Shown one piece after another: positions 15,752-23,230 of a DNA stretch of 25,700 bases. Within the stretch, counting starts at the first letter, position 1. The number at the start of each line of letters is the position of its first letter. The stretch covers positions 1 through 25,700 of the forward strand of contig JAYNVZ010000014.1 of assembly GCA_038101125.1 (NCBI GenBank), in the 5' to 3' direction. Below the pieces are notes generated by a model. It did not search any database. It had not been told where the DNA came from and saw only the letters and a list, made by a program, of their open reading frames with translations. Both the position numbers and the translations under genes were made by a program. Source of the DNA: GCA-2698665 sp038101125 (lineage in GTDB: Bacteria > Pseudomonadota > Gammaproteobacteria > GCA-002705445 > GCA-002716945).

Positions 15752-16394
15752 ACAAGCAATGATTCTAGCAGCCGGTAGAGGTAACAGAATGATGCCCCTC
15801 ACTAGAGACATGCCAAAGTCGATGTTGAAAATTGGGAATATGACTTTAATAGAAGACAAGATAGTGAGATTAGCCGAAGCAGGAGTTGAAAAAATAGTTA
15901 TCAATACAGGTTATCTTGGAAGTTACATTCATGATCATGTTGGTGATGGATCTAAATATGGTATCAATATAATTATAAGTGATGAAGGAGACATGCCTAT
16001 TGGTACAGCTAATGGTATAAGAAAAACATTGGATGAGTTTAATGATGAAGCTTTTGTTATTGTAAATGCAGATATTTGGACAAATTACCTCTTTGTAGAC
16101 CTTAACCATCGATTAGTCGAAAATTTTCTAGCACATATTGTTTTGGCACCTAAGCCAATTTACTCTGATGGTGACTTTGATATTATTAAGAAAAGTATAG
16201 CCCAAGGAAATAAATATACATATACAGGAATAGGAGTATATAGCCCAAAACTTTTTACTAAATATAAAGATAAAGAATTAGGCAGTATACTGAAGAAAGA
16301 AAAAAATATAAATGCAGAGATATACTCAGGTCTATGGGATGATATTGGTACTCCAGAAAGACTAAACGCCGCAAGGAAGACAATATCGCTCTAA
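15744..16394 (+). CDS. murU: N-acetylmuramate-1-phosphate uridylyltransferase MurU
   Basis: Makes UDP-MurNAc from MurNAc-1-phosphate, bypassing de novo MurA/MurB and so the fosfomycin target (family knowledge). I start at the ATG at 15744 (216 aa), because earlier in-frame starts lie deep inside amgK and this one begins the standard MIKQAMILAAG nucleotidyltransferase N-terminus. Motifs are LAAGRGNRM (8-16), Lys25 in MPKSML, the metal-ligand Asp110 in IVNADIW, and DDIGTPERL at the end. The stop is directly adjacent to that of convergent acylphosphatase, with no intergenic base. Confidence 0.93.
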   Translation: MIKQAMILAAGRGNRMMPLTRDMPKSMLKIGNMTLIEDKIVRLAEAGVEKIVINTGYLGSYIHDHVGDGSKYGINIIISDEGDMPIGTANGIRKTLDEFNDEAFVIVNADIWTNYLFVDLNHRLVENFLAHIVLAPKPIYSDGDFDIIKKSIAQGNKYTYTGIGVYSPKLFTKYKDKELGSILKKEKNINAEIYSGLWDDIGTPERLNAARKTISL

Positions 16395-16676
16395 CTAATT
16401 ATCAGAAACAATTTCGAAAGACCTAAGATCATACATATCATCTGAATCTTCTATTAATATTTTTTCAACATTCGAGTTCGGCGACCCCATATAACATTGT
16501 TCTATCAAACTACTAACTACGTCTTCTTGACCAATAAGAACAGCCTCAACCTCTCCATTTATATTATTTTTAACCCAACCAAAAACACCATATTCTATTG
16601 CAAAAGACTGTAACCAGTTACGATAACCTACTCCTTGCACTTTTCCATATATCTTTATGTGTTTTTGAATATTCAA
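16395..16676 (-). CDS. acyP: Acylphosphatase
   Basis: Hydrolyses acyl phosphates such as acetyl or carbamoyl phosphate in the cytoplasm. The protein is 93 aa, the family's size. The catalytic GKVQGVGYRNW loop (11-21) contains Arg19, and Asn37 in GWVKNN completes the active site; NGEVEA follows. The start is a TTG at 16676, five bases after the DUF2182 stop; no ATG or GTG is available before the core, and the ribosome-binding site is poor, so low or coupled expression is likely. Its role next to a metal-type membrane protein is unclear. Confidence 0.88.
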   Translation of the reverse strand: MNIQKHIKIYGKVQGVGYRNWLQSFAIEYGVFGWVKNNINGEVEAVLIGQEDVVSSLIEQCYMGSPNSNVEKILIEDSDDMYDLRSFEIVSDN

Positions 16677-16681
16677 AAGAA

Positions 16682-17748
16682 CTATACTACTAAGAGAATG
16701 CCCCAGCCAATAAAGAATATACCTGTGACTTGTCTAAATAATATTGGTCTTCTATAAGCAAGTTTTTCAAACAATACAAATAATGTAAGTATCATCACCC
16801 ACATGATATTCATTACGCCTAGTGCAAATAAGGTCATCATAAGTGCCCAACAGCAACCTATACAATAAAAACCATGTTTATATCCAACAATAAAGGTACC
16901 CAGTTTTCCATCTTTCCAGTTATTCATCAGAAAGCTTAGGGGTGACTGGCAAACTGTAAGACAGGCATCTTTAAATGGCGTAAATTGATAGATACCAGCT
17001 AAACATAACATGACTGCTCCAAGATAAGCATGAGTGGGTTCCATCATCGGATTAAGTAATCCGCTTTTATGCATAGCATACTGAGGAAATGTAATTACTA
17101 AACTAAACAATACCCAGCTAAATAAGTAGCCAGATAGAAGGGTCATTGTTGAATTTACTTCTTTCCCATTATCTTTATTTCTGGAATTTAGGGTTGTGAA
17201 TAATAATAGCATTGGAAGTATAGATGGAGTCATCATAGCTATCATCATAACTGACCACATGATAAATAAAAGCGTAAAATCTTTTAACATCCATGATCCT
17301 TGAGATGGTGGCATCCAAGATAGAATTTTATCAACTAATGTCATCTCGGTATTCATTCCCATATCCATAGGTTTTTTATCCATACCCATGTCCATAGNNN
17401 NNNNNNNNNNNNNNNNNNNNNNNNNNNNNNNNNNNNNNNNNNNNNNNNNNNNNNNNNNNNNNNNNNNNNNNNNNNNNNNNNNNNNNNNNNNNNNNNNATC
17501 TCGGTATTCATTCCCATATCCATAGGTTTTTTATCCATACCCATGTCCATAGGTTTTTTATCCATACCCATGTCCATATCCATATTCATCGCCGCTGGGT
17601 TATTGACAAATGGTAATGTGTTCATATGCCAGCCCATTCCAAGAATGTATAACCAAGATACAGTTATGACAACGAGCGCTCCAATATAAACGGTCATTCT
17701 GTCCTTAAGAGGAGCGGGGTTAAATTCCATGCGAGTTTCTGTATTCAT
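16682..17748 (-). CDS. DUF2182 integral membrane protein with Met-rich repeat, broken by an assembly gap
   Basis: The family is annotated as a predicted metal-binding membrane protein, with no proven function. Two pieces flank 100 Ns. Because the same 55 bases stand on both sides, merging them gives one in-frame protein of 303 aa. It starts at 17748 with a membrane segment (about 19-39). A periplasmic-looking stretch follows, with repeated M-D-M-G-M-D-K-K-P units. The DUF2182 core then has MWSVMMIAMMTPS, the YCIGCCWALMM signature, further membrane helices and an ending near WGILLVV. Met, Cys and Asp density suggests soft-metal (copper-like) binding, which is inference. No ribosome-binding site is visible, and a terminator-like hairpin ends 11 bases upstream, so expression may depend on read-through from the DUF1326 gene. 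Confidence 0.85.
17343..17397. repeat. 55-base direct duplicate, left copy beside the 100-N gap
   Basis: Identical to 17498-17552 on the other side of the Ns. A 55-base exact overlap of two contig ends is what a de Bruijn assembler with k=55 leaves when it fails to merge; it is probably one sequence present once in the genome. Confidence 0.85.
17398..17497. other. 100-N assembly gap inside the DUF2182 gene
   Basis: Exactly 100 Ns, a conventional unknown-length spacer, placed within a Met-rich tandem repeat and bordered by identical 55-base flanks. The true distance may be negative (an overlap). Confidence 0.97.
17498..17579 (-). repeat. 27-bp tandem repeat encoding M-D-M-G-M-D-K-K-P
   Basis: Two complete 27-base units and a diverged third (MDMGMNTE) lie in the DUF2182 gene, preceded by MNMD. 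The first 55 bases also appear at 17343-17397 across the N gap. The repeat explains the assembly break and may vary in copy number among strains. Confidence 0.8.
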
Positions 17749-17759
17749 ATTGATTATTC

Positions 17760-17797
17760 AAAAAAAAAGGCTCACCTATTATAAATAAGTGAGCCTT
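17760..17797 (-). terminator. Intrinsic terminator between DUF1326 and DUF2182 genes
   Basis: AAGGCTCAC and GTGAGCCTT form a nine-bp GC-containing stem (17767-17797), extended by a TATT/AATA inner pairing. On the minus strand it is followed by nine T (17760-17768). It begins 10 bases after the DUF1326 stop, and the T-run ends only 11 bases before the DUF2182 ATG. An A-rich run on the other side gives T's for the opposite direction too. Confidence 0.8.
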
Positions 17798-17807
17798 ATA
17801 AAAAAAA

Positions 17808-18602
17808 TTACACTTCTATAGCTGTTTGTTTGGCTGCGCCATCCATATAAACGAATGGTGAACTTAAACCGTTACCGCCTTCCCATGAGTGATTAATTCC
17901 ATGATCAGTAAATGTAGCTTTTGAAGCTCTACTAACTGTTATAGCAAATGGAGGTGCGACAGCTAAAGGTGTGCCACGAACTGTAACAGCCCCAGCTGAT
18001 CCTTTTAGTTGCTCCATTTTATTTTCCATAATGCCATCAATTTTTAAATGTCTACTTGGTCCTGCTTGGGTCATATTTATCCTAGCTGACTTAGTTGGCA
18101 GGTATTCTCTTGGTCCACCCTCGGCTCCTTTGCCAAGACTTGCAATTACACCTAAATGCCCGCCATGTATTCCATGGTAAGCGTCTCTTAATGCATTGAA
18201 TTGAGATCTGCTTGCTCTGTCATCGATATAAACGGCCATTTCAAATTTCCCATCCAGTAGGTTACCAGGAGCATTTAACCACATTGCTACCTTTAGCCCA
18301 CTTACATCAACTGTGCCAACATGCCCTTTCTCAATATCCCATCCAAGAACTGCTTTACAGAACCCTTCTGTTGGGTCTAATAATAATAAACACGGACAAA
18401 TTGTCTCACATGTACAACTTTCAAAATATGAACCTCTTAGATACATAGTATGATCTGCAAGTGCCGCGTCAACATCTTTAGATTTAAAAAGCGAACCTAC
18501 GATCGGAGTTGCAGCAGCAACTGTTGCAAGTGTTTTCATGAACCCTCTGCGTGAATCAGCAGCTTTGCTCAGAATTCCTTTTTTCTTTGTAATTTCTTTC
18601 AT
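17808..18602 (-). CDS. Tat-exported DUF1326 protein
   Basis: A 264 aa protein of the DUF1326 family, function unknown. The N-terminus has a textbook twin-arginine signal: DSRRGFMK (17-23; Arg18, Arg19), then a hydrophobic stretch (about 24-38) and a probable cleavage near DAALA (45-49), so it is exported folded, perhaps with a bound cofactor. The DUF1326 core starts with GSYFESCTCETICPC, giving Cys63, 65, 69 and 71, with Cys82 shortly after, a thiol cluster suited to metal binding or redox. The start has an excellent GGGGAG site five bases upstream. The DUF2182 membrane protein gene follows after a terminator, and the two families are often neighbours. A joint metal-handling or redox role is inference. 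Confidence 0.85.
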   Translation of the reverse strand: MKEITKKKGILSKAADSRRGFMKTLATVAAATPIVGSLFKSKDVDAALADHTMYLRGSYFESCTCETICPCLLLLDPTEGFCKAVLGWDIEKGHVGTVDVSGLKVAMWLNAPGNLLDGKFEMAVYIDDRASRSQFNALRDAYHGIHGGHLGVIASLGKGAEGGPREYLPTKSARINMTQAGPSRHLKIDGIMENKMEQLKGSAGAVTVRGTPLAVAPPFAITVSRASKATFTDHGINHSWEGGNGLSSPFVYMDGAAKQTAIEV

Positions 18603-18738
18603 TTTACTCCCCTATTATTTAAATTCTATGATCACTAAAATATGCCCTAAATAAGCATTTAATTATATACAAACACAATTATACCTTAAATTTTTGATAT
18701 ATTCATATAATTTCGCTCAACCATAATAAAATAAATGT

Positions 18739-18768
18739 TTGTTAATTGAAGATAAGAAGAAGTATAAT
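18739..18768 (+). promoter_or_regulatory. Probable promoter of the small lipoprotein gene
   Basis: TATAAT at 18763-18768 with TTGTTA at 18739-18744, spacing 18. Start of transcription would fall about 30 bases before the lipoprotein ATG. The minus strand of this 204-base region also has two TATAAT boxes (18662-18667 and 18678-18683) that could serve the DUF1326 gene, without clear -35 boxes. Confidence 0.45.
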
Positions 18769-18806
18769 AAGACTTATTACAGTAATAATGCCAAAACGGG
18801 GGGCAA

Positions 18807-19034
18807 ATGAATAAAGTCAAAATAATGTCTGTCTTAATGTTAACAGCTGTGCTGACTGCTTGTGGTGGTGGAACTGGAACTGCTCCAAGCGAATACACTG
18901 CAAAAGTATATCCAATAGAGAATGATTTCGATCGTTTTGAAACTGTTGGACCTTTCTCATCAAGAGATGAGTGTACAGCAAAAGCAAGAGAAATGAATGC
19001 TGCTGCGTACTCTTGTGATCCTAAGACAAACTAA
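18807..19034 (+). CDS. Small lipoprotein, unknown
   Basis: A 75 aa protein with a lipoprotein signal: basic start, hydrophobic core and lipobox LTAC with Cys19 as the lipidated residue, followed by a GGGTGT linker. The mature part is only about 57 residues and carries two further cysteines near the end (DEC and YSC). The residue after the Cys is Gly, not Asp, so outer-membrane sorting is expected by the E. coli rule. It has a GGGGGG ribosome-binding site four bases upstream, its own promoter and a strong terminator, so it is an independent, probably well-expressed transcript. It diverges from the DUF1326 gene. I do not recognise a family. Confidence 0.78.
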   Translation: MNKVKIMSVLMLTAVLTACGGGTGTAPSEYTAKVYPIENDFDRFETVGPFSSRDECTAKAREMNAAAYSCDPKTN

Positions 19035-19046
19035 ACCAATAAACAG

Positions 19047-19080
19047 ATATAAGCCGCTAAAATAAATTAGCGGCTTATAT
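19047..19080. terminator. Bidirectional terminator between lipoprotein gene and dat
   Basis: Perfect 14-bp stem, ATATAAGCCGCTAA paired with TTAGCGGCTTATAT, with a six-base loop. On the plus strand a T6 run follows within about 10 bases. It lies between convergent genes and can end both transcripts; it would close the elongasome operon on the minus side. Confidence 0.8.
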
Positions 19081-19081
19081 A

Positions 19082-19918
19082 TCAATAATTTTTTATAAAA
19101 TCTTTCGTAATATCATGCATCTGCAAAGAAATACTTCCTACTGATCCAGAACCAATCTGATGTTTATCTACCATTGTAATTGGTACAACGGCATTCGTTG
19201 AACTTGAACACCAAACTTCATCAGATGACAATAGATCATCTTGGCTTATGTCTGATTCATTTATTGAAATATTATTATCCTTTAAGAGGTCAATTAACAA
19301 ATCTCTTGTTACACCTGGTAAGAGTTCATTACTCAGCCTTGGTGTATGAACAATATCGTCTTTCACTATAAAGACATTGCTAGCAGATCCTTCAGTTAAC
19401 TTATTATTTCGAATTAAGAGAGTCTCATAATAGCCATGCCTAGATGCATGATTTTTCAACATTACATTTCCTAATAATGAAATACTTTTTATATTAGATT
19501 TTAACCATCTAAAATCTTCATGTAAGCATGCATGAAATCCTTTTCTTATCTGATCTTTGTCATAAGAAGGATATTGTTCACACATAACCAAGATAGTAGG
19601 CTCCATAGCTTCTCCATAGATATGATTTCTCTGGGATTGTTCGCCTCTAGTTACATGAAGATAAATAAAAAAATTTTTACTACTATTCCTTGAAATGAGC
19701 TGCTTAATTATGTCATCTAAACCGCTTATATCAGACATTCCAATTTGGCTCAGGCTATTTTTAAGCCTATTTAAATGTTTATGCAATAGAAAGATTTTCT
19801 TATTGTAGACAGGTATTAATTCATAAACACCATCACCAAATAAAAACCCCCTATCCATTATTGATATTTGTGCACTCGATCTACTTACGAACTTTCCATT
19901 GAGATATATTTCATCCAT
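19082..19918 (-). CDS. dat: D-amino-acid (D-alanine) aminotransferase, class IV
   Basis: A PLP enzyme that interconverts D-Ala and D-Glu with their 2-oxo acids, supplying D-amino acids for peptidoglycan. The protein is 278 aa. Lys144 in SNIKSISLLGNVM is the PLP lysine, LTEGSASN (174-181) binds the cofactor with Glu176, and DRGFLFGDGVYE (22-33) is the class IV N-terminal signature. Its start lies two bases after the dacA stop. Class IV members also include branched-chain aminotransferase and aminodeoxychorismate lyase, but the IKSISLLGNV motif and position after dacA favour Dat. In gammaproteobacteria dat commonly follows dacA, with ybeD-lipB-lipA after it; those are absent here. Confidence 0.87.
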   Translation of the reverse strand: MDEIYLNGKFVSRSSAQISIMDRGFLFGDGVYELIPVYNKKIFLLHKHLNRLKNSLSQIGMSDISGLDDIIKQLISRNSSKNFFIYLHVTRGEQSQRNHIYGEAMEPTILVMCEQYPSYDKDQIRKGFHACLHEDFRWLKSNIKSISLLGNVMLKNHASRHGYYETLLIRNNKLTEGSASNVFIVKDDIVHTPRLSNELLPGVTRDLLIDLLKDNNISINESDISQDDLLSSDEVWCSSSTNAVVPITMVDKHQIGSGSVGSISLQMHDITKDFIKNY

Positions 19919-19920
19919 AC

Positions 19921-21069
19921 TTAAAATTTTCTCAATATTGAGTCAAGAGTTTTTCTATAAAAGCTACCTTCATCTACCGATTCCATGGCATATAACTTAA
20001 TAGTAGTTATGCTTTCACCTTGAAGTTGTATAACAGCATAACCAATGGATTCACCTTTTTGTACTGGTGCGGTTAAATTTTGATCTATTACATATTTAGT
20101 TTTTATATTCTTTATTTGCCTTCTAGGAATAGATATATATTCATCGTCAAAAACTCCGAGCTTGATTTTCTGTTGAGAGCCTCCAAAAATATTACCCTCA
20201 GTTACTATTTTATTTTGCTCATATAGTTTATGAGTTTCAAAGAATCTAAAGCCATATTCTAAAAGTGATTTTGACGCATTAGTTCTATGTTCTGGCGATT
20301 TAGCACCAAGAACCACAGATATTAATCTCTTTTTTCCTCTTAAAGCAGAACTAACAAGACAGTAACCAGCCTTTTTAGTGTAACCAGTTTTCATCCCATC
20401 AACAGTGTCATCTAGATACAGCAACTTATTTCTGGAGTATTGTTTAATTTCATTATAAACATATTCTTTTTTTGAATATAACTTATACTCATCAGGAAAT
20501 TTTTTTATTAATGAGCGTGCTAACAAAGATATATCTCTAGCTGATGTAAACAAATTATCATTTGGCAAGCCTGTTGAATTAGCATAACTAGTATTAACCA
20601 TACCTAGATTCTCAGCTATTTGATTCATATATATTGAAAAAGTTTCTTCATCCCCAGAAATATGCTCAGCCATTGCAACACTAGCATCATTCCCAGATGA
20701 GGTGATAATTCCTTGGAGCAAGTCAGAAACCTTTACTTTTTTTCCTACTTCAATGAACATCTTTGAGCCCCCGGTTTTCCATGCTTTTTTGCTAATAAGA
20801 ACATCATCATTTTTTGCTAGAGTTTCATTTTGAAGCTCTGTGAAAATAATATAAGATGTCATGATTTTTGTAATGCTAGCTGGAGGGAGAATAAGATCAG
20901 CATTTTTTTCAGCAATCACCATTCCACTGTCATAATCGATTAAAATGTATGACTTAACATCGGGATTTGGAGCTTTAGGAATCGGCGCAGCATTAACGTT
21001 AAAACCTATTACTAACACTATAACTGCTAGAAAATGCTTATATAGAAAATTGTCAGTAAAAGTATTCAT
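19921..21069 (-). CDS. dacA: D-alanyl-D-alanine carboxypeptidase (PBP5/6 type)
   Basis: Trims the terminal D-Ala from peptidoglycan pentapeptides in the periplasm. The protein is 382 aa. The signal peptide spans about 1-28, ending NVNAA. All three penicillin-binding motifs are present: SITK (Ser65, Lys68), SGN (125-127) and KTG (227-229). The C-terminal beta domain follows, and the last 15 or so residues (FYRKTLDSILRKF) can form the amphipathic membrane-anchoring helix known from PBP5. It lies 29 bases after mltB and two before dat. The usual rlpA between mltB and dacA is missing. Confidence 0.94.
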   Translation of the reverse strand: MNTFTDNFLYKHFLAVIVLVIGFNVNAAPIPKAPNPDVKSYILIDYDSGMVIAEKNADLILPPASITKIMTSYIIFTELQNETLAKNDDVLISKKAWKTGGSKMFIEVGKKVKVSDLLQGIITSSGNDASVAMAEHISGDEETFSIYMNQIAENLGMVNTSYANSTGLPNDNLFTSARDISLLARSLIKKFPDEYKLYSKKEYVYNEIKQYSRNKLLYLDDTVDGMKTGYTKKAGYCLVSSALRGKKRLISVVLGAKSPEHRTNASKSLLEYGFRFFETHKLYEQNKIVTEGNIFGGSQQKIKLGVFDDEYISIPRRQIKNIKTKYVIDQNLTAPVQKGESIGYAVIQLQGESITTIKLYAMESVDEGSFYRKTLDSILRKF

Positions 21070-21098
21070 ATATGAAAAAATTATATCATAAATTAATA

Positions 21099-22118
21099 TT
21101 ATAAAATGTCTGATTTGGCCTTCTTAATTTCTCTGCTCAAATAATAAACAGCAAGAGCATAAAGTCTACTTCGATTATATCTTGTAATTACATAGAAATT
21201 TTTATGCCCAAAACTATACTCTTTACCATTTTTTTCTTTTCTGCCAATTACAGACAAAAGTTTATCTTGGTCTATGTTTATTTCTGCGAAGATGTTATTT
21301 TTCTTGAATGATTTATATTTAGTCGTAGGCTTATAAGTTTTTGTTGATGCTTCTTCAATATTGCCCATGTTAGATTTAGAGTATGAAATAGGTGTCATGA
21401 TACTCTGGCCAGCTTGCCATCCATTTTTTTTAAAATAATTTGCAACACTTCCAATGACATCATAATCTGATTCCCATAAATTAATATAACCATCTTGATC
21501 AAAATCAACAGCATAATGCCTATAGCTGCTAGAAATAAACTGTGGTTTACCGAGGGCTCCTGCATATGAGCCTTTTATAATAGATGGGTCAAACTCATTT
21601 TCTCGGCACATCAACAAAAAGTTAATTAGTTCAGTTTTATAAAATTTGGCTCTTCGTCCTTTGTTTTCACCCAAAGAGAGAGAGACAAGTGTATCAAAAG
21701 TCTTAAAGGTTCCTGTTCTTGAGCCATATTTACTCTCAATGCCTATAATTGCAACTATAATTTCGGCAGGCACACCAAACTCTTTCTCCGCTTTAGTTAA
21801 CGCTCTAAGATTATTTTTCCAAAAATCTATGCCGTTTTGAATATTTTTATTATTTACAAATAAATTTCTGTAATTTGTGCATTTTCTATCATCAATAGCG
21901 CACCCGTTCCATGTAAGCGTTCTTTCTGGAGCTTTTTTTATATATTTTTTGATGCGCGGCTCTATTCTAACGTTATCAAATAAATTCCTTAGCTCTTCTT
22001 GATCAAACGAGTGTTTATCATGCATAAATTTAATAAAAATATTTATTTCATTATTATCAACTCCACCAAAAACTGGTGATGATGCAAATATAATAAAAAT
22101 TAAGATGTTTTTGATCAT
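21099..22118 (-). CDS. mltB: Membrane-bound lytic murein transglycosylase B
   Basis: Cleaves the MurNAc-GlcNAc bond to form 1,6-anhydro-MurNAc, the substrate made ready for AnmK. The protein is 339 aa. Catalytic Glu128 lies in IIGIESKYGSRTG; further marks are GALGKPQFISSSYRHYAVDFDQDG and NYFKKNGWQAGQ. E. coli MltB is a lipoprotein, but here the N-terminus (hydrophobic 3-18, then GGVDNN) has no lipobox cysteine, so it is probably soluble in the periplasm. A short insertion with Cys73 and Cys80 (NGCAIDDRKC) before the NIQNGIDFW segment is not usual for the family. The ATG overlaps the rodA stop by four bases. Confidence 0.93.
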   Translation of the reverse strand: MIKNILIFIIFASSPVFGGVDNNEINIFIKFMHDKHSFDQEELRNLFDNVRIEPRIKKYIKKAPERTLTWNGCAIDDRKCTNYRNLFVNNKNIQNGIDFWKNNLRALTKAEKEFGVPAEIIVAIIGIESKYGSRTGTFKTFDTLVSLSLGENKGRRAKFYKTELINFLLMCRENEFDPSIIKGSYAGALGKPQFISSSYRHYAVDFDQDGYINLWESDYDVIGSVANYFKKNGWQAGQSIMTPISYSKSNMGNIEEASTKTYKPTTKYKSFKKNNIFAEINIDQDKLLSVIGRKEKNGKEYSFGHKNFYVITRYNRSRLYALAVYYLSREIKKAKSDIL

Positions 22119-23230
22119 TTTCGCAATATCCTTTGATGAGACTTAATTGACATTATAATACCTATCGTTGCAAAAAGTGTCACCATCGATGTTCCTCCAT
22201 AACTCATAAACGGCAATGGCGCTCCAACAACTGGTAGGAATCCGATCACCATTCCTACGTTAACAAGTACATATAAAAAAATTGTTAAGCTAAGTGTCGC
22301 ACTTAATATTCTTCCAAAATTATCAGTGGCTTTGATGGAAATACTCAATCCCCGTAAAGCAACAAAGAGATACAATGTCATCAATATTAGGACGCCAAAA
22401 AATCCAAATTCTTCTCCAAATGCGGTTAAAATAAAGTCTGTTGAATGTTCTGGGACGAAACCGAGTTTTGACTGGGTGCCATTAAAAATACCTTTGCCAA
22501 AAAACCCTCCAGATCCAAGAGCAATTTTAGATTGCATTAAATGATAACCTGAGCCTAGAGGATCAAGCTCAGGGTTAAAAAATGTTAGCACTCTTTGTTT
22601 TTGATATTCATGCATATTCATCCATAGTATCGGTGCAAGTGCGGCTACAGACAAAGAGCTTCCTAGAAAAAACTTAATGCTCATGCCCGCTAATAAAATT
22701 GCTATTGCTCCTGACATTCCTATGAGCAGGGAAGTACCCAAATCTGGTTGTTTCATTATCAAGAAAACAGGTATTAAAGCTATTAATATAGCAATGAAGA
22801 TATATTTAATATTAGGAGGCAATGGTTTGTCCGAATAATATGATGCTAACATAAGAGGTACGAATATCTTCATTAATTCTGAAGGTTGAAACCTAATGAC
22901 ATATAAGTCCAACCATCTATCTGCGCTTTTACCTACACCAAAGAAAAGGACTAAAATTAATAAGACTAGAGTGAAAAAATATAAGATAGGTGCAAATAAC
23001 TTAAGATTATCAGGATGAACCTGGGCAATAAAAATCATTACTATTACACCAATCAGGATTCTAGTGAGTTGCTTTAAAACAAGAGCAATGTCTCCTGATG
23101 AACTACTGTAAATTGTTACCAACCCTATTAGAGTAATAATGACGATAGGCATAAAAAGTTTTAGGTCAATATAAAAAAGAGATGATAAACCCGTAAAAGG
23201 ACGCTTGTTATTTTCAATGTACTCATTCAT
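22115..23230 (-). CDS. mrdB: Peptidoglycan polymerase RodA (SEDS)
   Basis: The glycosyltransferase of the elongasome, an inner-membrane partner of PBP2. I start at the ATG at 23230 (371 aa), which overlaps the mrdA stop by eight bases, in preference to a TTG three codons earlier. About ten membrane segments are visible. SEDS signatures include KQPDLGTSLLIG, LDPLGSGYHLMQSKIALGSGG and PEHSTDFILTAFGEEFG, the last holding the conserved catalytic Asp, and finally PLPFMSYGGTSM. RodA rather than FtsW is supported by mrdA before it and mltB after it. Confidence 0.96.
   Translation of the reverse strand: MNEYIENNKRPFTGLSSLFYIDLKLFMPIVIITLIGLVTIYSSSSGDIALVLKQLTRILIGVIVMIFIAQVHPDNLKLFAPILYFFTLVLLILVLFFGVGKSADRWLDLYVIRFQPSELMKIFVPLMLASYYSDKPLPPNIKYIFIAILIALIPVFLIMKQPDLGTSLLIGMSGAIAILLAGMSIKFFLGSSLSVAALAPILWMNMHEYQKQRVLTFFNPELDPLGSGYHLMQSKIALGSGGFFGKGIFNGTQSKLGFVPEHSTDFILTAFGEEFGFFGVLILMTLYLFVALRGLSISIKATDNFGRILSATLSLTIFLYVLVNVGMVIGFLPVVGAPLPFMSYGGTSMVTLFATIGIIMSIKSHQRILRK

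Noticed and set aside
16682..17748. Two separate DUF2182-type genes or a duplicated gene
   Set aside because: The two pieces share an identical 55-base end and join in frame, so one gene broken by the assembly explains them.
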